DNA of 64,000 bases. Origin: Colletotrichum lupini (Eukaryota; Ascomycota; Sordariomycetes; Glomerellales; Glomerellaceae). The notes beneath the pieces were generated by a model. That model worked only from the letters and a program-made list of their open reading frames with translations. It did no database searches and had not been told where the DNA came from. The position numbers and the translations under genes are program-made. Location: positions 682,001 through 746,000 of the forward strand of contig NC_064680.1 in the NCBI RefSeq assembly GCF_023278565.1, read 5' to 3'. This document shows positions 36,479 to 48,158 of this stretch, one piece after another (within the stretch, counting starts at the first letter, position 1; every line of letters starts with the position of its first letter).

Positions 36479-36986
36479 ATGCGTTCATCTGCTGTCTTCG
36501 TACCGGCGCTACTCGCCTACTTCGCACTGGCACAGAGTCAGACCGATTCCGCACCCGGGAACACGGCCACCTCAGTCCCCGACCTCGCCTCTAAAATCGG
36601 CCCTTGTGCGGCCGGCTGCCTAACCAAGGTCATTGGGCAAATCGGCTGTGGCAGTAACGATCTGAAGTGCCTTTGCGCTGATAAGGGAATCCTGCTCACC
36701 AGATTGGTGCTCTGCGGCTCGAGCGCCGGCTGTACGGTGGCAGACCTGTCTCGTGGGTGTTCCTTATATCTTACATCTAATAGTTCGTTTACAACCGAAG
36801 AACACTGTAGCTGACGTGGGAACATGGCTCCGATTAGGCGTCTCTGACGTTGTCAACCCGACTTGCAACGCCGTCAACCCCAACAACGACGATGACGAGG
36901 GAGATTCTATCAATGCTGCCGACCGTGTCAAGCGGAGCATGCCAGCGGCGCCTATTGCCGCGGCTGCTGCAGCCGCTGCCCTTTGA
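36479..36986 (+). CDS. Secreted CFEM-domain protein, probably GPI-anchored
   Basis: Exons are 36479-36752 and 36811-36986, giving 149 residues. A signal peptide (MRSSAVFVPALLAYFALAQS) is followed by a domain with exactly eight cysteines (about residues 43, 47, 57, 64, 66, 79, 85 and 110), including the CLC pair typical of CFEM. The C-terminus is a run of Ala ending in Leu at the stop, consistent with a GPI-attachment signal. CFEM proteins are unique to fungi; some bind heme or iron at the cell surface and some act in host interaction, but which role applies here is not visible. The intron falls inside the CFEM domain, a common position. MITE copy 1 lies just upstream. Confidence 0.9.
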
Positions 36987-37538
36987 GGGGGCTGACCGGA
37001 GTGTGTTTTCTCAGTAGCATCATCACCCTGTGATGTCTACCTTAGTTGCTGGAGGTAATCTTGCTCCGCACCCAAACGGACAAGGAACCTTGTGCAAATC
37101 GACCAATTTCGTCACCATCAACGACGTCACCAGAATCTTGCTAGATTTCTTCAAAATGAATAAATACCATTTAGTTGCAGTCGGTTGCAAAGGTGACAAT
37201 CCCTCGCAGGACTTCGTGAATTTGTGATCCGCTGTTACTCTCGACGGCTGATTAGGAGGGCCACCGCTCGAGTTCATCGTGTGAAAAGTTCATCGCTAGG
37301 TACATCAGGACATGAAGAGATATGTGCTTGATTGACCTGCAAATCCTGCAGTTATACAAGTATTTACAGCTCGAACAGAACCTTTGACTCCGAGACATCC
37401 AGTCCGAATCCCAAAGGACCAGTCCCAAAGCGTGATATACAGAGAAGAATAAGATACACAGACATTGGAGTCCTAGCGACCAAGTCAAACCAGCCTCCCT
37501 GAATTTTCTTCGCCGTGAACAATAACCAAAGAACATAT
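36987..37538. other. Intergenic between convergent CFEM and pectate lyase genes
   Basis: Contains the 3' ends of both genes. An open frame at 37030-37227 has no support. Confidence 0.6.
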
Positions 37539-38810
37539 TTACCAGCCAGACGTCTTGACATCAGTCTGCACGCAGATCTTCGGATCATCAGCCGCATTAC
37601 CAGGCTCGCCACCGCCAGTGACGCCCTTTGAGTTCTTGCACACCGTGGCACCGCCAATGACGCAAGCGCCGTTAATGGTAACCTTGTCGCCGAGGTTGCC
37701 GTTGTAGTGAGCCACAGTCTTGCCGCCGTCGACGTAGATGTTGTTGAAGACCGCAGTGCGAGCAGTCTGCTGCTTGCAGTTACCGCACGAGCGCCAGAAC
37801 TGGCCGACGTTCTTTGCGTAAAAGTCAGAGACCTCGACCGTGCCGCCGCCGTTGTGCTGGAACAGCTTATCGGGGGCGTCGCGGGCGCCGCCGCCCTTGA
37901 CCGTGGAGGTGCCGCTGGTCTGGCGGAAGGTAGCGCCGTCTTCGCAGACCTTGTCCCACCAGCTGTTTCTCATGTGTTAGGCTGTGGCTTTGGATCAAGA
38001 TTTTGTTGAAGGTAAGATGATGACTTACACATTGACGAGGTTGCAGCTGCCCTGGCACTGAATACCCTCTCCAGCACCGGCTCCGATAATGACGTTGCTG
38101 AGCGTGGCGCCGTCGGCCAAGATGAAGGCGGCGTCCTTTTGTCCGCCCTCGCTGCCCGTGCAGGTGCTAGGGACACGGTCATAGAGCTTCATGCCGCCGT
38201 CAAAGTTGCCGGAAATAGTCTTCGCCGCGGAGAGATTCTCTGTGCCGGCGGGTGTCGGGAAGGTCTTTACGATGCTGCCACTGCTGCCGCTGCCGCCGGA
38301 ACCACCGCCACCACCGGGGAGAGTGCCGTTGTTGGCTGAGCTGCCGCCTCCGGTGCTACCACCGCCACCGGAGCTGCCAGTTCCCGAGCCACCAGATCCT
38401 GAACCAGAACCAGAGCCCGAGCCCGAGCCTGAACCAGAGCCTGAGCCTGAGCCGGATCCAGATCCGGAGCCGCTGCCGCCCTTCTTCTTATCCTTGCTCT
38501 TGTCCTTGCTCTTGTCCTTGCTCTTGTCCTTACTCTTATCCTTGCTCTTATCCTTTGCCTTCTCGGCGCTCGATCCAACGTCTGGAGTGTCTTCGCAAGT
38601 TCCATTGTCACCCGGGTTGGCATATCTGATCTCGACTCTAGCGGGACCTTCGACGGGCGCACCGCGGGGTTGTTGAGGCGCCATGACGGCGCGGGCGAGA
38701 TGACCAATGCCTCCGACGTGTCGGCGGGCCGGCCGCTCGTAGCCATCTGGGTTGATGGGGTTCGCGGCAGCCAGTGCGGCAAGGGAGAAGAGGACCAGCC
38801 GGGACGCCAT
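37539..38810 (-). CDS. Secreted pectate lyase, family PL3, with low-complexity linker
   Basis: Exons (minus strand) are 38810-38029 and 37968-37539, giving 403 residues. An N-terminal signal peptide (to about residue 16) precedes a variable region, about six SKDK tetrapeptide repeats (residues about 87-108), a long Gly-Ser tract and a Gly/Ser-rich linker. The PL3 domain occupies roughly the last 215 residues, with typical strings such as GQKDAAFILADGATLSNVIIG, NSWWDKVCEDG, DKLFQHNGGGT and QFWRSCGNC. PL3 enzymes cleave polygalacturonate by Ca2+-dependent beta-elimination and are used by plant pathogens to loosen the host wall. Most PL3 proteins are about 230-260 residues with no such linker, so the charged-plus-Gly/Ser spacer is unusual. 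The catalytic domain appears complete. Confidence 0.93.
38375..38565. repeat. Coding microsatellite in the pectate lyase gene
   Basis: A 12-bp unit (CTTGTCCTTGCT-like) is repeated about six times near 38485-38560, encoding SKDK. Next to it a 6-bp GGCTCG/GGTTCT-like unit repeats over about 38390-38475, encoding Gly-Ser. Unit numbers could vary by replication slippage without breaking the frame. Confidence 0.85.
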
Positions 38811-41642
38811 GTTGATGATGGTGTCGATGAAGGGGGTGGTCTTTAGGGGGTTTAAGATTGATGTTGTTGATAGTACCAGACTTTGTGTGTGAGAAAAGAA
38901 AGAAACACAAGTAACTACAAATGAGATGAAACAGTGAGAGTATGTAGGAGAAAAGGTGTGTGTTTGAAGGAGGGGAGTGAAGAGAATGTTTGTTTGGCGA
39001 TGAGCAGCCTGATGTGGAGAGAAGATCTGCTCATAAACGGAGGACGAAGAAGACTGTCTTATATCTTGTCTTGAGGCTCACCAGCGTCGCGTAGTCAATG
39101 GCTTTTGAACCTGGTTGTTCTTCGCATCTGAGCATGCCCCTGTGCTCTGTAAATTGCAAAGTGATTTAGTATGGAGAAACCTCACCGGTAGCCCACCTGC
39201 AGATACAAGCCAAGATGTTTGGATATATTCGACGACCGCCTAGCCCTCTCCACAATCTTGCGTATATTGATGAGATCAGCAAGAGAGAACAGCCTCTTGT
39301 GCGAGAGGTGGGCCAGTACTCTCCCTCTTCTTTTACGGAACGGACGGACATTTGATGTGTTCAATCCGTCAGGGTCACAGCTTCATTGCCCCAAAAAGGA
39401 CATGGACCGGCGGCATCTCTCAAGGGTAGGCACAAGAGAAGGAAGTGACAGTCACAAGGCAGTTCGAACTGGTAAGTGTTAGCAAGAATGTCAAAGTGGA
39501 ACTCATTCAGGAACAGCTATGCAATATGGGTCGTCTGGTATAGATTCGACCGTCCGGGATGGCAGCTCCAGCGGGAGATGATCCGAGAGTTCATCCCGCC
39601 TGCGTGGTTGGCCATTACCTAGTATAACCTACAGTTTGGCTGTGTACCGCAGTAAAAAGAAAGATTAACATAAGGCCAAGGTGGGAGAGCGGAGGCGGGT
39701 TGATTGCACATCATATGTCAAACTTGCTAATGGTCTGGGCATTTTTGAGTTTGTAGCCCTTTGGGTGGCCGGATGGTCTTGGCCTCTTTGAGATGCTTTT
39801 GCTGCTTTTGCTGCTTGCCTCCAAGGTTCATGTCAAGTAAGAGTTGACGTTCCTGACAGGCTGACAGTCTTTCTGGAAGAGGGGAGGGGGACCCCTCATA
39901 GGTGGTGGGGTTGCTTGAGCCAATCTACCTGACTCCTATCCGGTCAAGGGGTCAAGGTCGGGCGAGCCGATTAGTCTACGGATCCCGGAGATCTCGGGGC
40001 GGGCACGGGGACGGTTGCTATCCGTGCGGATGAGGGCGTCTTGTCGGGTTTCCTCCAGATTAAGGCAAAGCTCCATGCTACGCTGTCCGTACATACATGA
40101 TGTTGTTAACTGATCTCTCTCCTGTTCGGAGTCTCGGTTGTGCGGAGCATGCCTGGGGTTGCGGGAGGCCCTCTTCTAGTATCCGCCTGGCTGGGCTCAA
40201 TGCGACCTTATTTTGAGGCTTAAAGAGTCGCCGAGACGGGCTTATTTCTATTTTCAACGACGAAGGAAGGTTTGATATTGGCGATGTAAGATGCTCGACA
40301 TCGTTTGTCGCTCACTCAAGAGCACGGAGTCCTCCCGAAGGTTGTTTGTTTGCCTCACTATTAGAGTTCAATCACGTAGTGTAAGGTAGCAAAACTCTGA
40401 TTTCCCGCCCCGAAAGACTACTCTTTGGGACCTGATCTGCAACTCAGGGGGGCAGTGAGTTGGAGCGGGCAGCAAGCGCAAAAAATCCGCTGACTGATGC
40501 ATCTTTGTGATAGAGTTCAGGCCGCCAAGAAACGCTTTGCGCGCCAAGACACCACAGACTCATGCGAAAGCAGCCCACGGGGCAATGATTTTGTTCCTGT
40601 TGACTCGCGAAAAGAACCGTTCAATATGTGCGAGACTCCCACCTCACAAGTCTGAGAAAATAACGAGACAAACGGCGAAATGAAGTGCAACTGATTCAAA
40701 GGAGTTGAGGGCCCATCGTGACGTCTGCGAAATTGAGTTTTGCGCTGCGGTGTGGTGCACTTGCGCTTTCGCGTTCAAGCTCATGCACCAGCAGTAATTA
40801 CCCCATAACGGCTTCATATCCGTAATCTGACAACTGACGCACACTGACATACACATGGTAACTCACACAAACTTCCCGCGAAAGTTCGAGACTAGAACGA
40901 CTCGTCCCAATGGGCAATGACCTTCGGTCTCCCGTCAGTCTCCCGTTGTGTTTCTGAGCCAGAGAACCGCGGCTGGTGGTAAGTACGTTTGAGGTAGAGC
41001 TATAGCTATTTTTAAACTTTGATAGTAGTAGCCTGCAACCGCAACCGCAACTGCAACCTCGCACCTGGGACGCAAAGACACATGGCAGTGCTTGGTAGCG
41101 GAGCAACTTCGAGTGACCCATAGAACATCAGACTTGACTGTGTCCCATCAATACGACTTACATCAGACCAAGACATGGCAGCACGTGGGCACCCGCCTTC
41201 ATTACCTCATGAAGAAGCAGTCTGGTTGCGCCCGGGTGCCGAGTACGCCGCGCCGCATGTACAATCCTGGACCAGCGTGGCCGTTAGTGTCAGGTTCGAT
41301 ATGATACCATTGACATTTTATGAACGTGCGCCCCGAAAGCCAATGCCGTGTCTGTGAAGCTTGGCCAAGCCAAGAGAAACTGATCAGACTTTAATGATTA
41401 GGAGGTGAAGTCCGAAATTTGTTGATGCTTTGAATAAAACTTTGTTGTGTAGTATTAATCATGAGTACTATGTACCTTAAGCAAGTAAAACACGCAGGTA
41501 TCTGAGCCGACGGCGCTTGCTCTCGTGCCATCGTTGATAGCGCTATCGGGGACCACGCTTGCTTCAATCTCAGATCTGGGTATCATTCGTAACTCCTTGG
41601 ACCAAACAAAACTCCCACTCGGCGGTACGAGTCGGCGACCGA
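38811..41642. other. Gene-free stretch
   Basis: About 2.8 kb. The left part is the pectate lyase upstream region, purine-rich near the start codon. No gene was recognised in the rest; short repeats such as GCTTTTGCT near 39790 and CAACCGCAACCG near 41035 are minor. Confidence 0.6.
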
Positions 41643-42880
41643 CTAGACCGTGTCCTCGCCAGAAGGACGCCGGTCGCCTCTCGAGTAGTGAGATGCTACC
41701 GCCTTACGGGGCACACCAACACCTCGCGTATCCCTACTGTCGCTGGTATACCTTGTCCTGCTAACCATTCTGTCAAGACCAGTTTTCTTTTCCTCGCGTC
41801 TCTTACCCCACCCGGCCTTGCGTGTGACCACCGCGCCATTCTCTCCGATAGCCTCGAGGTTGAAGTCCAAAGGCATCTTGCGGTGGAGGGGAATATGATT
41901 GATACGCCAATCCCAGACGGCGGCGTAGGCCATCCTGTACGACGAAAAGGCAAAGACAGTCCCGATGATGGCGCCCGCCAGAACGTCGTACCAGTTATGG
42001 GACTGGTCGACCGTTAGGGAGCCGCCGACCAGGGTAGCGAGGAGGATCGGAGCGTATACGAGGACAAGCTTCCACATGGGCGTGTGATGGTTCGAAAAGA
42101 CCTTGAACTTGGCGTTGAGGTAGAGATACAGAAACACCATGCCCGAGAACATTGCAGTCGTATGCCCCGAGGGAAAAGATTCCATCGTGTTGGAGAGCGT
42201 GCCGTCCATCTCCCTGGTGCAGATATCCGACGTCCACATGATGCCTCCATAGCCCGTCCCGTCCAGGCCTGTTGCGTTACCTCCCGGTTGGGAGGCCTTG
42301 CTAATGTCGGGTTGGCAGACTTCGAGGAAGTTAGGACGCAGGCCGCCGATAAGCCACTTGATCATGACCTGGAAGACAGTGGAGCCGATGACGGAGTAGA
42401 GCAGGCCCATGATGCCGTTGTTGATGTCCCAGAAGGAGCGCACCCTTATCTGGCAGAGGAGAATGGAGAGGATGGGCACGCCGATGCCGAGGGCGGTGGC
42501 GGCGTGACTGGGGATGTACTGCGGGATGTGCGGGTATGCGAATTGGGGGTAGACGACCTCGCCGTTGTCAAATGTGACGGGGAACGTTCGGTGTGCTGGC
42601 GGGTGCGCTCTGAAGACCTGGATACGTGGTGTTAGCTGAATGTCAGAGGTCGGAAGCGAGGTAAGGTGCGTACCACTAGGGCGATGACTCCCATGATGAT
42701 CATGGTGAGGATGTCTAGCCATGTCACCTTGAGCCAGAGCATGAAGGGCGGCCGGTGAGCCATGCTGTAGTCTTTTCCATGCCAGTGATCATTGACTCTT
42801 GTCTCCTGGCTACTTTTGCGATGTGTCGGAAGGGTCGTGGTGTCTTGCCGACGACGTGCGAAAGGGTTGAAGCGAGCCAT
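41643..42880 (-). CDS. PAP2-family lipid phosphate phosphatase
   Basis: Exons (minus strand) are 42880-42674 and 42617-41643, giving 393 residues. The phosphatase signature is present: motif 1 KWLIGGLRP (Lys156, Arg163, Pro164), motif 2 PSGH (about 218-221) and motif 3 with His276 and Asp280 in SHNWYDVLAG. The usual Ser-Arg opening of motif 3 is replaced by a VDQS sequence, though the His-x3-Asp catalytic pair is intact. About six hydrophobic helices surround these motifs, and a long loop between motifs 1 and 2 has Cys residues. Such enzymes dephosphorylate phosphatidate, lysophosphatidate or diacylglycerol pyrophosphate in membranes. The basic, Arg-rich C-terminal tail is probably cytosolic. 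The start ATG at 42880 gives a hydrophilic N-terminus before the first helix. Confidence 0.9.
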
Positions 42881-44661
42881 CTTAAGAAGCAATGTTGCTC
42901 TTGAGGTCTGAGGATAGATCCTATTAGGTGATACTCGGGACCAGGAGGGGAAGAGGATGGCGGTTTGTCCACCGAATTGAGTCTTGACGATATCCTGATG
43001 GAGTCCTCTCAACCAAAATATCATGCGAAAGAGAAAGGCGAGGTTGTTGCCCAAGCAGTGAAGGGGGAAACCTCCAGGTAATATGCCAAGCGCGCTTTCT
43101 CACCATCACCGCCATGTTCATCATATCCTTGGCAGCTGCATCACCACAAACAGGCAATACGTAGTGCAAGTCGTACTTGACAGAGGCAGACAGCACACAC
43201 AGAGAGAGCACAGAAACAACACATCGCTACAGAGAGCCAAGAGACTTGAGAGTCCAGGCGCGACGACGCGCTGCCAAGCCACTTCCCGTCCATCTTGACG
43301 TCACCGAGAGTGCGACGGTGTAACTCTCGACGGGCCAGACAGCAGCGCGACACTCGCCAAAGGCACAGTTTTGGGGGCAGCTGTGGGCTGAACTAAAGTT
43401 GATGACAGGGGTCATCTGCAGCCCTCGGAGATTCAAAGCCACTCAAGGCCTGCCAAAAAGGCTTGGCTGATGCTGTTTCGTTCCAGCCACAGCAAGAAAA
43501 AACCAAGGCGCATGCCCTGGCTTTTGTTGGAATGAGGAATTGTGTCGTATGGACGGAAATGAAGCTTTGGGGAAACTGTCTTTCCTTTTGCGCTAAAAGG
43601 TAATGGTATAAGGATTGAACGGAGTATGGTCGGCAACGTAGAGGGTTCGGGGCATGTGATGTGAAGGCGGCCCGTAGCCGCGATTCTCTCATTCAATCTT
43701 TGATCCTTTATTCAGAGTCTCTGAGGTATGAGATTGGACGGTCCTATTCAACGCATGTCTGAGTAGTCTACTGAAGAAAGATTTTCCGTCGGTTTTAGAC
43801 ACTCCGAGCCACGATGTTGTCTGCAACACAGTCCAATCAACTTGGAGCATTCTCCTATCAACCTGAAGAGCTGTCTTTTGATATATTCGGCTTTCACTCT
43901 GTCAGAGACTGTCTCCTCGGGGGTCAACTACGCTCTTTGTCCTCTGACAAGACAAGCAAAGTAGAGTCTGGCAAATTTGGCAGAGCAATGGTGCATCTCG
44001 CGTCAGATCATACGGCCCCTGTTACCAGCCCCTACATGTACCTTCGCTACGTTATGTCTGGCATGGCGCTTACCCCGTCGACTGGGGAATAGTCCCAATA
44101 CGAACATCTCCATGTTTTCTTTAAATGCGCTCTGAGCTAAGGTGGCGTGCACGGCAAACGGGTAATAAAGGAGATCTTATCAAGTTAACCACTACTTTTC
44201 TCATGATCGTCTATGTACTCAAGATAGATGAGTACGTACTTGATTATTAGTTTGCCAGTTTGTAATCGAGACGATAAGGCGTGAACATAAAGAGTTCCTG
44301 TCACGTCGACTTCTTGGCTAAGTTCATAGCCCAGCTCTGAATCAATTTGCAGTCATGAGGCCTTCTATCTGAGGGTTGAGGTTGTTGCTTAGGTGTCTGG
44401 CCGCATGTTCCTAGCACCAACTTTTACGTGGGAGCAGAACAATAAGTCTAGTACCGCACACCAACAAATAGCAGGCTTCCAAGAAGACTTCTGAGAGTTC
44501 AATGCTAGTCGTATCTCAGTTATATGCTAAGTGTGCTTTTCGCATCATTGCATGCAATTACTAAGTGCACCTATGACTTACATGTGCGAGCACGATGCAT
44601 CCACGAAATTCAATCTGATTCTCGGAACCACAACATCCTAATGCACAACACAGCCTAGATA
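42881..44661. other. Intergenic, no gene seen
   Basis: Upstream region of the PAP2 gene and downstream region of the VOC gene. An open frame at 43814-44092 has no recognisable content. Confidence 0.6.
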
Positions 44662-45228
44662 TCATAACTTCACCTCCTCCTTTGCAAAAGCCGTCCTCTT
44701 CATCAAGCTCTTCTCATCCTCACCAGCCTCAAACCTCTTGACCATCTCCTCAGGGTCGAACCTCGGCCCCCTGGGATTCTCCCCAAACTCCGCGCTCGTC
44801 ATATACGCAACAGCATCCTCCTTCGTCTCGAAGACATCTACTTGCGTCTCAATCTTGCCGCCATCCGGATCGCGGTAGTACATACTAGTCGACATGCCGT
44901 GGTTGACGCACCAAATAGGTTCAATACCCAGATCTCTGCGAGCCTTGTAAGACTGCAGCAGGTCGCCGAGAGAGTCAAAGGTCAGGGCGAAGTGGTCCAT
45001 GCCGACGGTGTTGTCCTGTCGCGGGACGGCGGTGGGGTCGTTGAGGATGGCGAGGCGGTGGTGCTCGTGGTCCCATGTGAGGAAGGTGATGAGGGGGCTT
45101 GAGGCGGTGATTTTTGCATCGAGGAAGGTTTGGTAGAAGGAGACTAGCTTTTCGGGGTTGGCTGTGCGGAGGACGAGGTGGGCTAGTTCGGAGGGTTTGC
45201 AGACTCCGGTGGAGGCTTTGATCGCCAT
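44662..45228 (-). CDS. VOC-superfamily (glyoxalase/dioxygenase-like) protein
   Basis: A single exon of 188 residues. The vicinal oxygen chelate fold is indicated by candidate metal ligands His17 (ELAHLVL), His79 (GMDHFAL) and Glu127 (KIETQVD), plus YYRDPDGG before the last ligand, a pattern shared by glyoxalase I and ring-cleaving extradiol dioxygenases such as biphenyl-2,3-diol 1,2-dioxygenase. The C-terminal 45 residues, rich in Glu, Lys and Arg, are an extra helical tail. It is probably cytosolic, as no signal peptide is present. The actual substrate is unknown; the fungal members of this group are mostly uncharacterised. The ATG at 45226-45228 is the first in frame. Confidence 0.88.
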   Translation of the reverse strand: MAIKASTGVCKPSELAHLVLRTANPEKLVSFYQTFLDAKITASSPLITFLTWDHEHHRLAILNDPTAVPRQDNTVGMDHFALTFDSLGDLLQSYKARRDLGIEPIWCVNHGMSTSMYYRDPDGGKIETQVDVFETKEDAVAYMTSAEFGENPRGPRFDPEEMVKRFEAGEDEKSLMKRTAFAKEEVKL

Positions 45229-46091
45229 GTTGTCGTGTTGTGTTGGTTTGCTGTGAAGGTATTCCCGCGGTGGATCCGGGGGTGTAGATGATGTTTGGAG
45301 GATCTGCGGATGGATGGTCCGGGGAAATCGAGAGTGAGATTTGGTGTGGGGTAGCTCGATATTTAGATTCTACCTTACCTTAAGCTGAGAGTGCACGACA
45401 CCCGAAGGAGCTGATCCATCGTCATACCTTTGTGGAACGTAGTCAGTCTCGTGGCTCGCTCAGTATGGCTCCATGTCTGCTTACGAATAGCATCTCCGAG
45501 TGGCTTGTTGCATCCAATATCCAGTGTCACAACAGTCCGTGTACACATGTGTACGGGTGCACCACTTCGGAGATTTGGCGTCAGAGGCCGTTGCCGTTGG
45601 ACGAGTCGGGTGGATGAGGACCCGGACCGGAAGTCCGCCCGTAGTCGTATAGTAGCTTCTCTTTGAACCAATAAGATGGTAAGAAATGTGTCATGTCCTG
45701 TGACTGCGATTCGAGGCGTTTTCCAGACGGGATGATGGGATGCTTTTGGGACAAAGATAGGAAGGGGAGGGACATTGGGGCCGAGCTTTGGCTTCTCGGC
45801 GGTGAATGGGCCCCGATTGTCCGTCAACGCATGGCGGCGGGGTAGGGAAAAGTGCCCATCTGTACTTACGCTGTAGCTGACACCGATGACGCAGCAATTA
45901 CGATTTTGAAGAAAGTAAGTCTGGAATGAGGATGTAAGTGTTGACTACCTTGCGCATTGTCGCAAGCCTGCAGCATCCACCCGTCTTGAATATCGAGGAC
46001 TGTGATTCGGCGGTCAGTGAGGGGCGTCGGCGTGGCTCCGGGGAGAGCAACCAACGGAGCCACGGGACGCCGTTAGTGGACCCGCCGTGCC
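45229..46091. other. Intergenic, no supported gene
   Basis: Several overlapping short open frames occur on both strands, none with a recognisable domain. Some may belong to the upstream part of the decayed gene that follows. Confidence 0.45.
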
Positions 46092-47130
46092 GTGCGGGAC
46101 AGAAAGCCGTTAATCGCCCGACTTCAGGACTCAAAGTCCCGGCGCCGACTGCCCGCAGTGTACCACACAGTACAACTCCCGAAGAACCCCACTGCCACGC
46201 GGAACAAGAAGCGGGAGACGAGCTTTTTAGGTCATGTTCGCGAACTCAGCGGGGCCTTTAGTCCAGAAAGGATTGCCAGCATGGGCTGTGCAGTTTGTCT
46301 GGTCGTTTCTCTCCTGCGGATCGATCGCTGGGTCAACTTGTGGCGGAATGCCTTGCTACCAGATTCGAACTTCGACACCCCGGACACTCGCCGCCAGGCC
46401 AAATACCGGACCATGACCCGACGCGAACCAGTACCATAGGGTCTGGAGGCCAAACAGGTTACCGCCAACGTGTCGCGGTGGGTTATGGAAGCCCTTGCTC
46501 TCGTCCCCGCGGGGATGCCGCCTGCATCTTTCACTCTAGTTCTTGACGGCCAGCCCGCGCCCCAGTTGTGCACGGAGATGTTCCAGATGACGAACTAGAG
46601 AGATATCGCGTGGCAGGCGGCCTGGTTTGCATCGGCGGGCCAGGGCATCGTCCCGCCGACGGAGTGGTTGCTTATCCCATCCATCATGTCCAACATGCTC
46701 CGAGTCGCCCGCAGAACCGGATACTTTTATCGGGATTCCCTCGTGCCATGAGGGATACCGTCCAAGGAATACCGATTGTGAGGTGCAACTTTGAACCGGG
46801 CGAGCTGTGGAACGTCGACCGGATCGTGCAAGATCACCGGAATCGGACTCCGCAGCAGTGGCAGGAGGCGTGGGCCGACCACGAGCCAAAGACGTGGTTT
46901 CCCGTGGCGCCGCTTCCGTGTTTTCAAGCTCTGTTCGAGGAGGATCTGGTGCCGCGATGCGGCAAGAAGGGAAAGTTGTCGAGATCGCGGCGATCGAGAG
47001 GGATTACTTACGACGGTGGTCACGTCGCGTCTGCGCCTCGTTGATAAGACGTAGGTTATGGGGAAAACCTGATTCTCAAGTGGTGGGTGCACCGAAACCA
47101 TGCGTCGAAAGGCGATTAAGGAGAACCTGA
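46092..47130 (+). pseudogene. Decayed gene of unknown function
   Basis: One frame runs from about 46092 to 46748 with coding-like composition (for example WVMEALALVPAGMPPASF, WFASAGQGIVPPTEWLL) but is cut by TAG at 46437-46439, TAG at 46596-46598 and TGA at 46749-46751. The sequence continues in a second frame with IPIVRCNFEPGELWNVDR, WFPVAPLPCFQALF and ends in a third frame with VVEIAAIERDYLRRW to a stop at 47128-47130. Continuity across frames, with a single-base shift near 46745 and another near 46970, points to a broken gene. I do not recognise the family. The 5' end is uncertain, and the best support is for 46440-47130. Confidence 0.5.
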
Positions 47131-47542
47131 GGCTTTGTCTGGTGCTCAATGTAGTCATGAGTGTGGGTTAAGTAGGTGCTGTAGATATGTCGACTGCTGA
47201 GGGATCGCCGTTCTGCGGTCAAAGGTCTCGATCCGAATCTCAACGTCAAGTTAGATGTCTTGGCTATCCGGTCACATGACAGTAAGATCATGTTGTATGT
47301 AATAAAACAGAGGGTGTCGCTCCTAGCAGTTGTATAATTACCCGTTTCTTCAGCATGTATATTTCTGGACGAAACGAAACGAAACTTGGGCTTGATATAA
47401 ATTCAGATTCCACGTCAATTTCAGAAAACCTTCTTGCTCGAGGTGCGGGCCGCTGGAAGACCGCCGGCCACCTGGACAATGCGGCCGCCAGACGTCATGT
47501 ACAGGTGCTACCTACAGCAGTATCACTCCCATCAAATTTGAC
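47131..47542. other. Intergenic, no gene seen
   Basis: Short spacer between the decayed gene and the 3' end of the receptor gene on the other strand. Confidence 0.55.
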
Positions 47543-48158
47543 TCACGGAGATGGTCTCGGCGGCTGGCCTTCGTCATCCTCTGTCCACCAAAATTCAGTC
47601 TTCTTCTGGATGCCTGATCTCAGCGGGATTTCACTATCTGAACTCCTCGTCTCCGACCCTCTTCGACAAGGTGACCCAATCATCGTCGAAGGCACTTCAA
47701 AGCGGTCGCCTCGGAGCTTGCTACTGAGATACTCAGACTGCAACGGGTCACATCTGCCCGTTGACTCTGGAAGTGTCTGCTGCGCTGTACCATTGCTGAA
47801 GAAGTGGACGTAAATGGACCTTGTAAGAGCGAGGTTTGCGGCGATGATACCCAGAAACAGTTCGAGATTCGACCAGATACCGGCGACACAGTATGCCCCT
47901 GCAAGACAAACGTCAGTCTTTATTTCGGTTCGTTCCGTCGATGGTAGGGGAAATTGAACGCACAACTCAAGTCTGAGGTGGATATTCCCAATGACGCTGC
48001 TCTAGCGACGCCGAACCCGGTCGCCCTAATATTCAAAAAGATAGGATGTTAGGTGACGTGATGTCTTTTCTGGACATGAAACTGGAAGATGTTTGGGAGG
48101 AGCTCACACAAGGCCCAGCCCCATCAAGCAAGAGACTGATATCTTCGTCTGTCGAGGG

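Noticed and set aside
38191..38676. Pro/Glu-rich and Leu/Ser-rich open frame opposite the pectate lyase linker
   Set aside because: The repeats arise from reading the Gly-Ser and SKDK microsatellites on the other strand; the pectate lyase frame is clearly the real one.
42084..42635. 183-codon plus-strand open frame inside the PAP2 locus
   Set aside because: It is antisense to the PAP2 coding exon, which holds all catalytic motifs.
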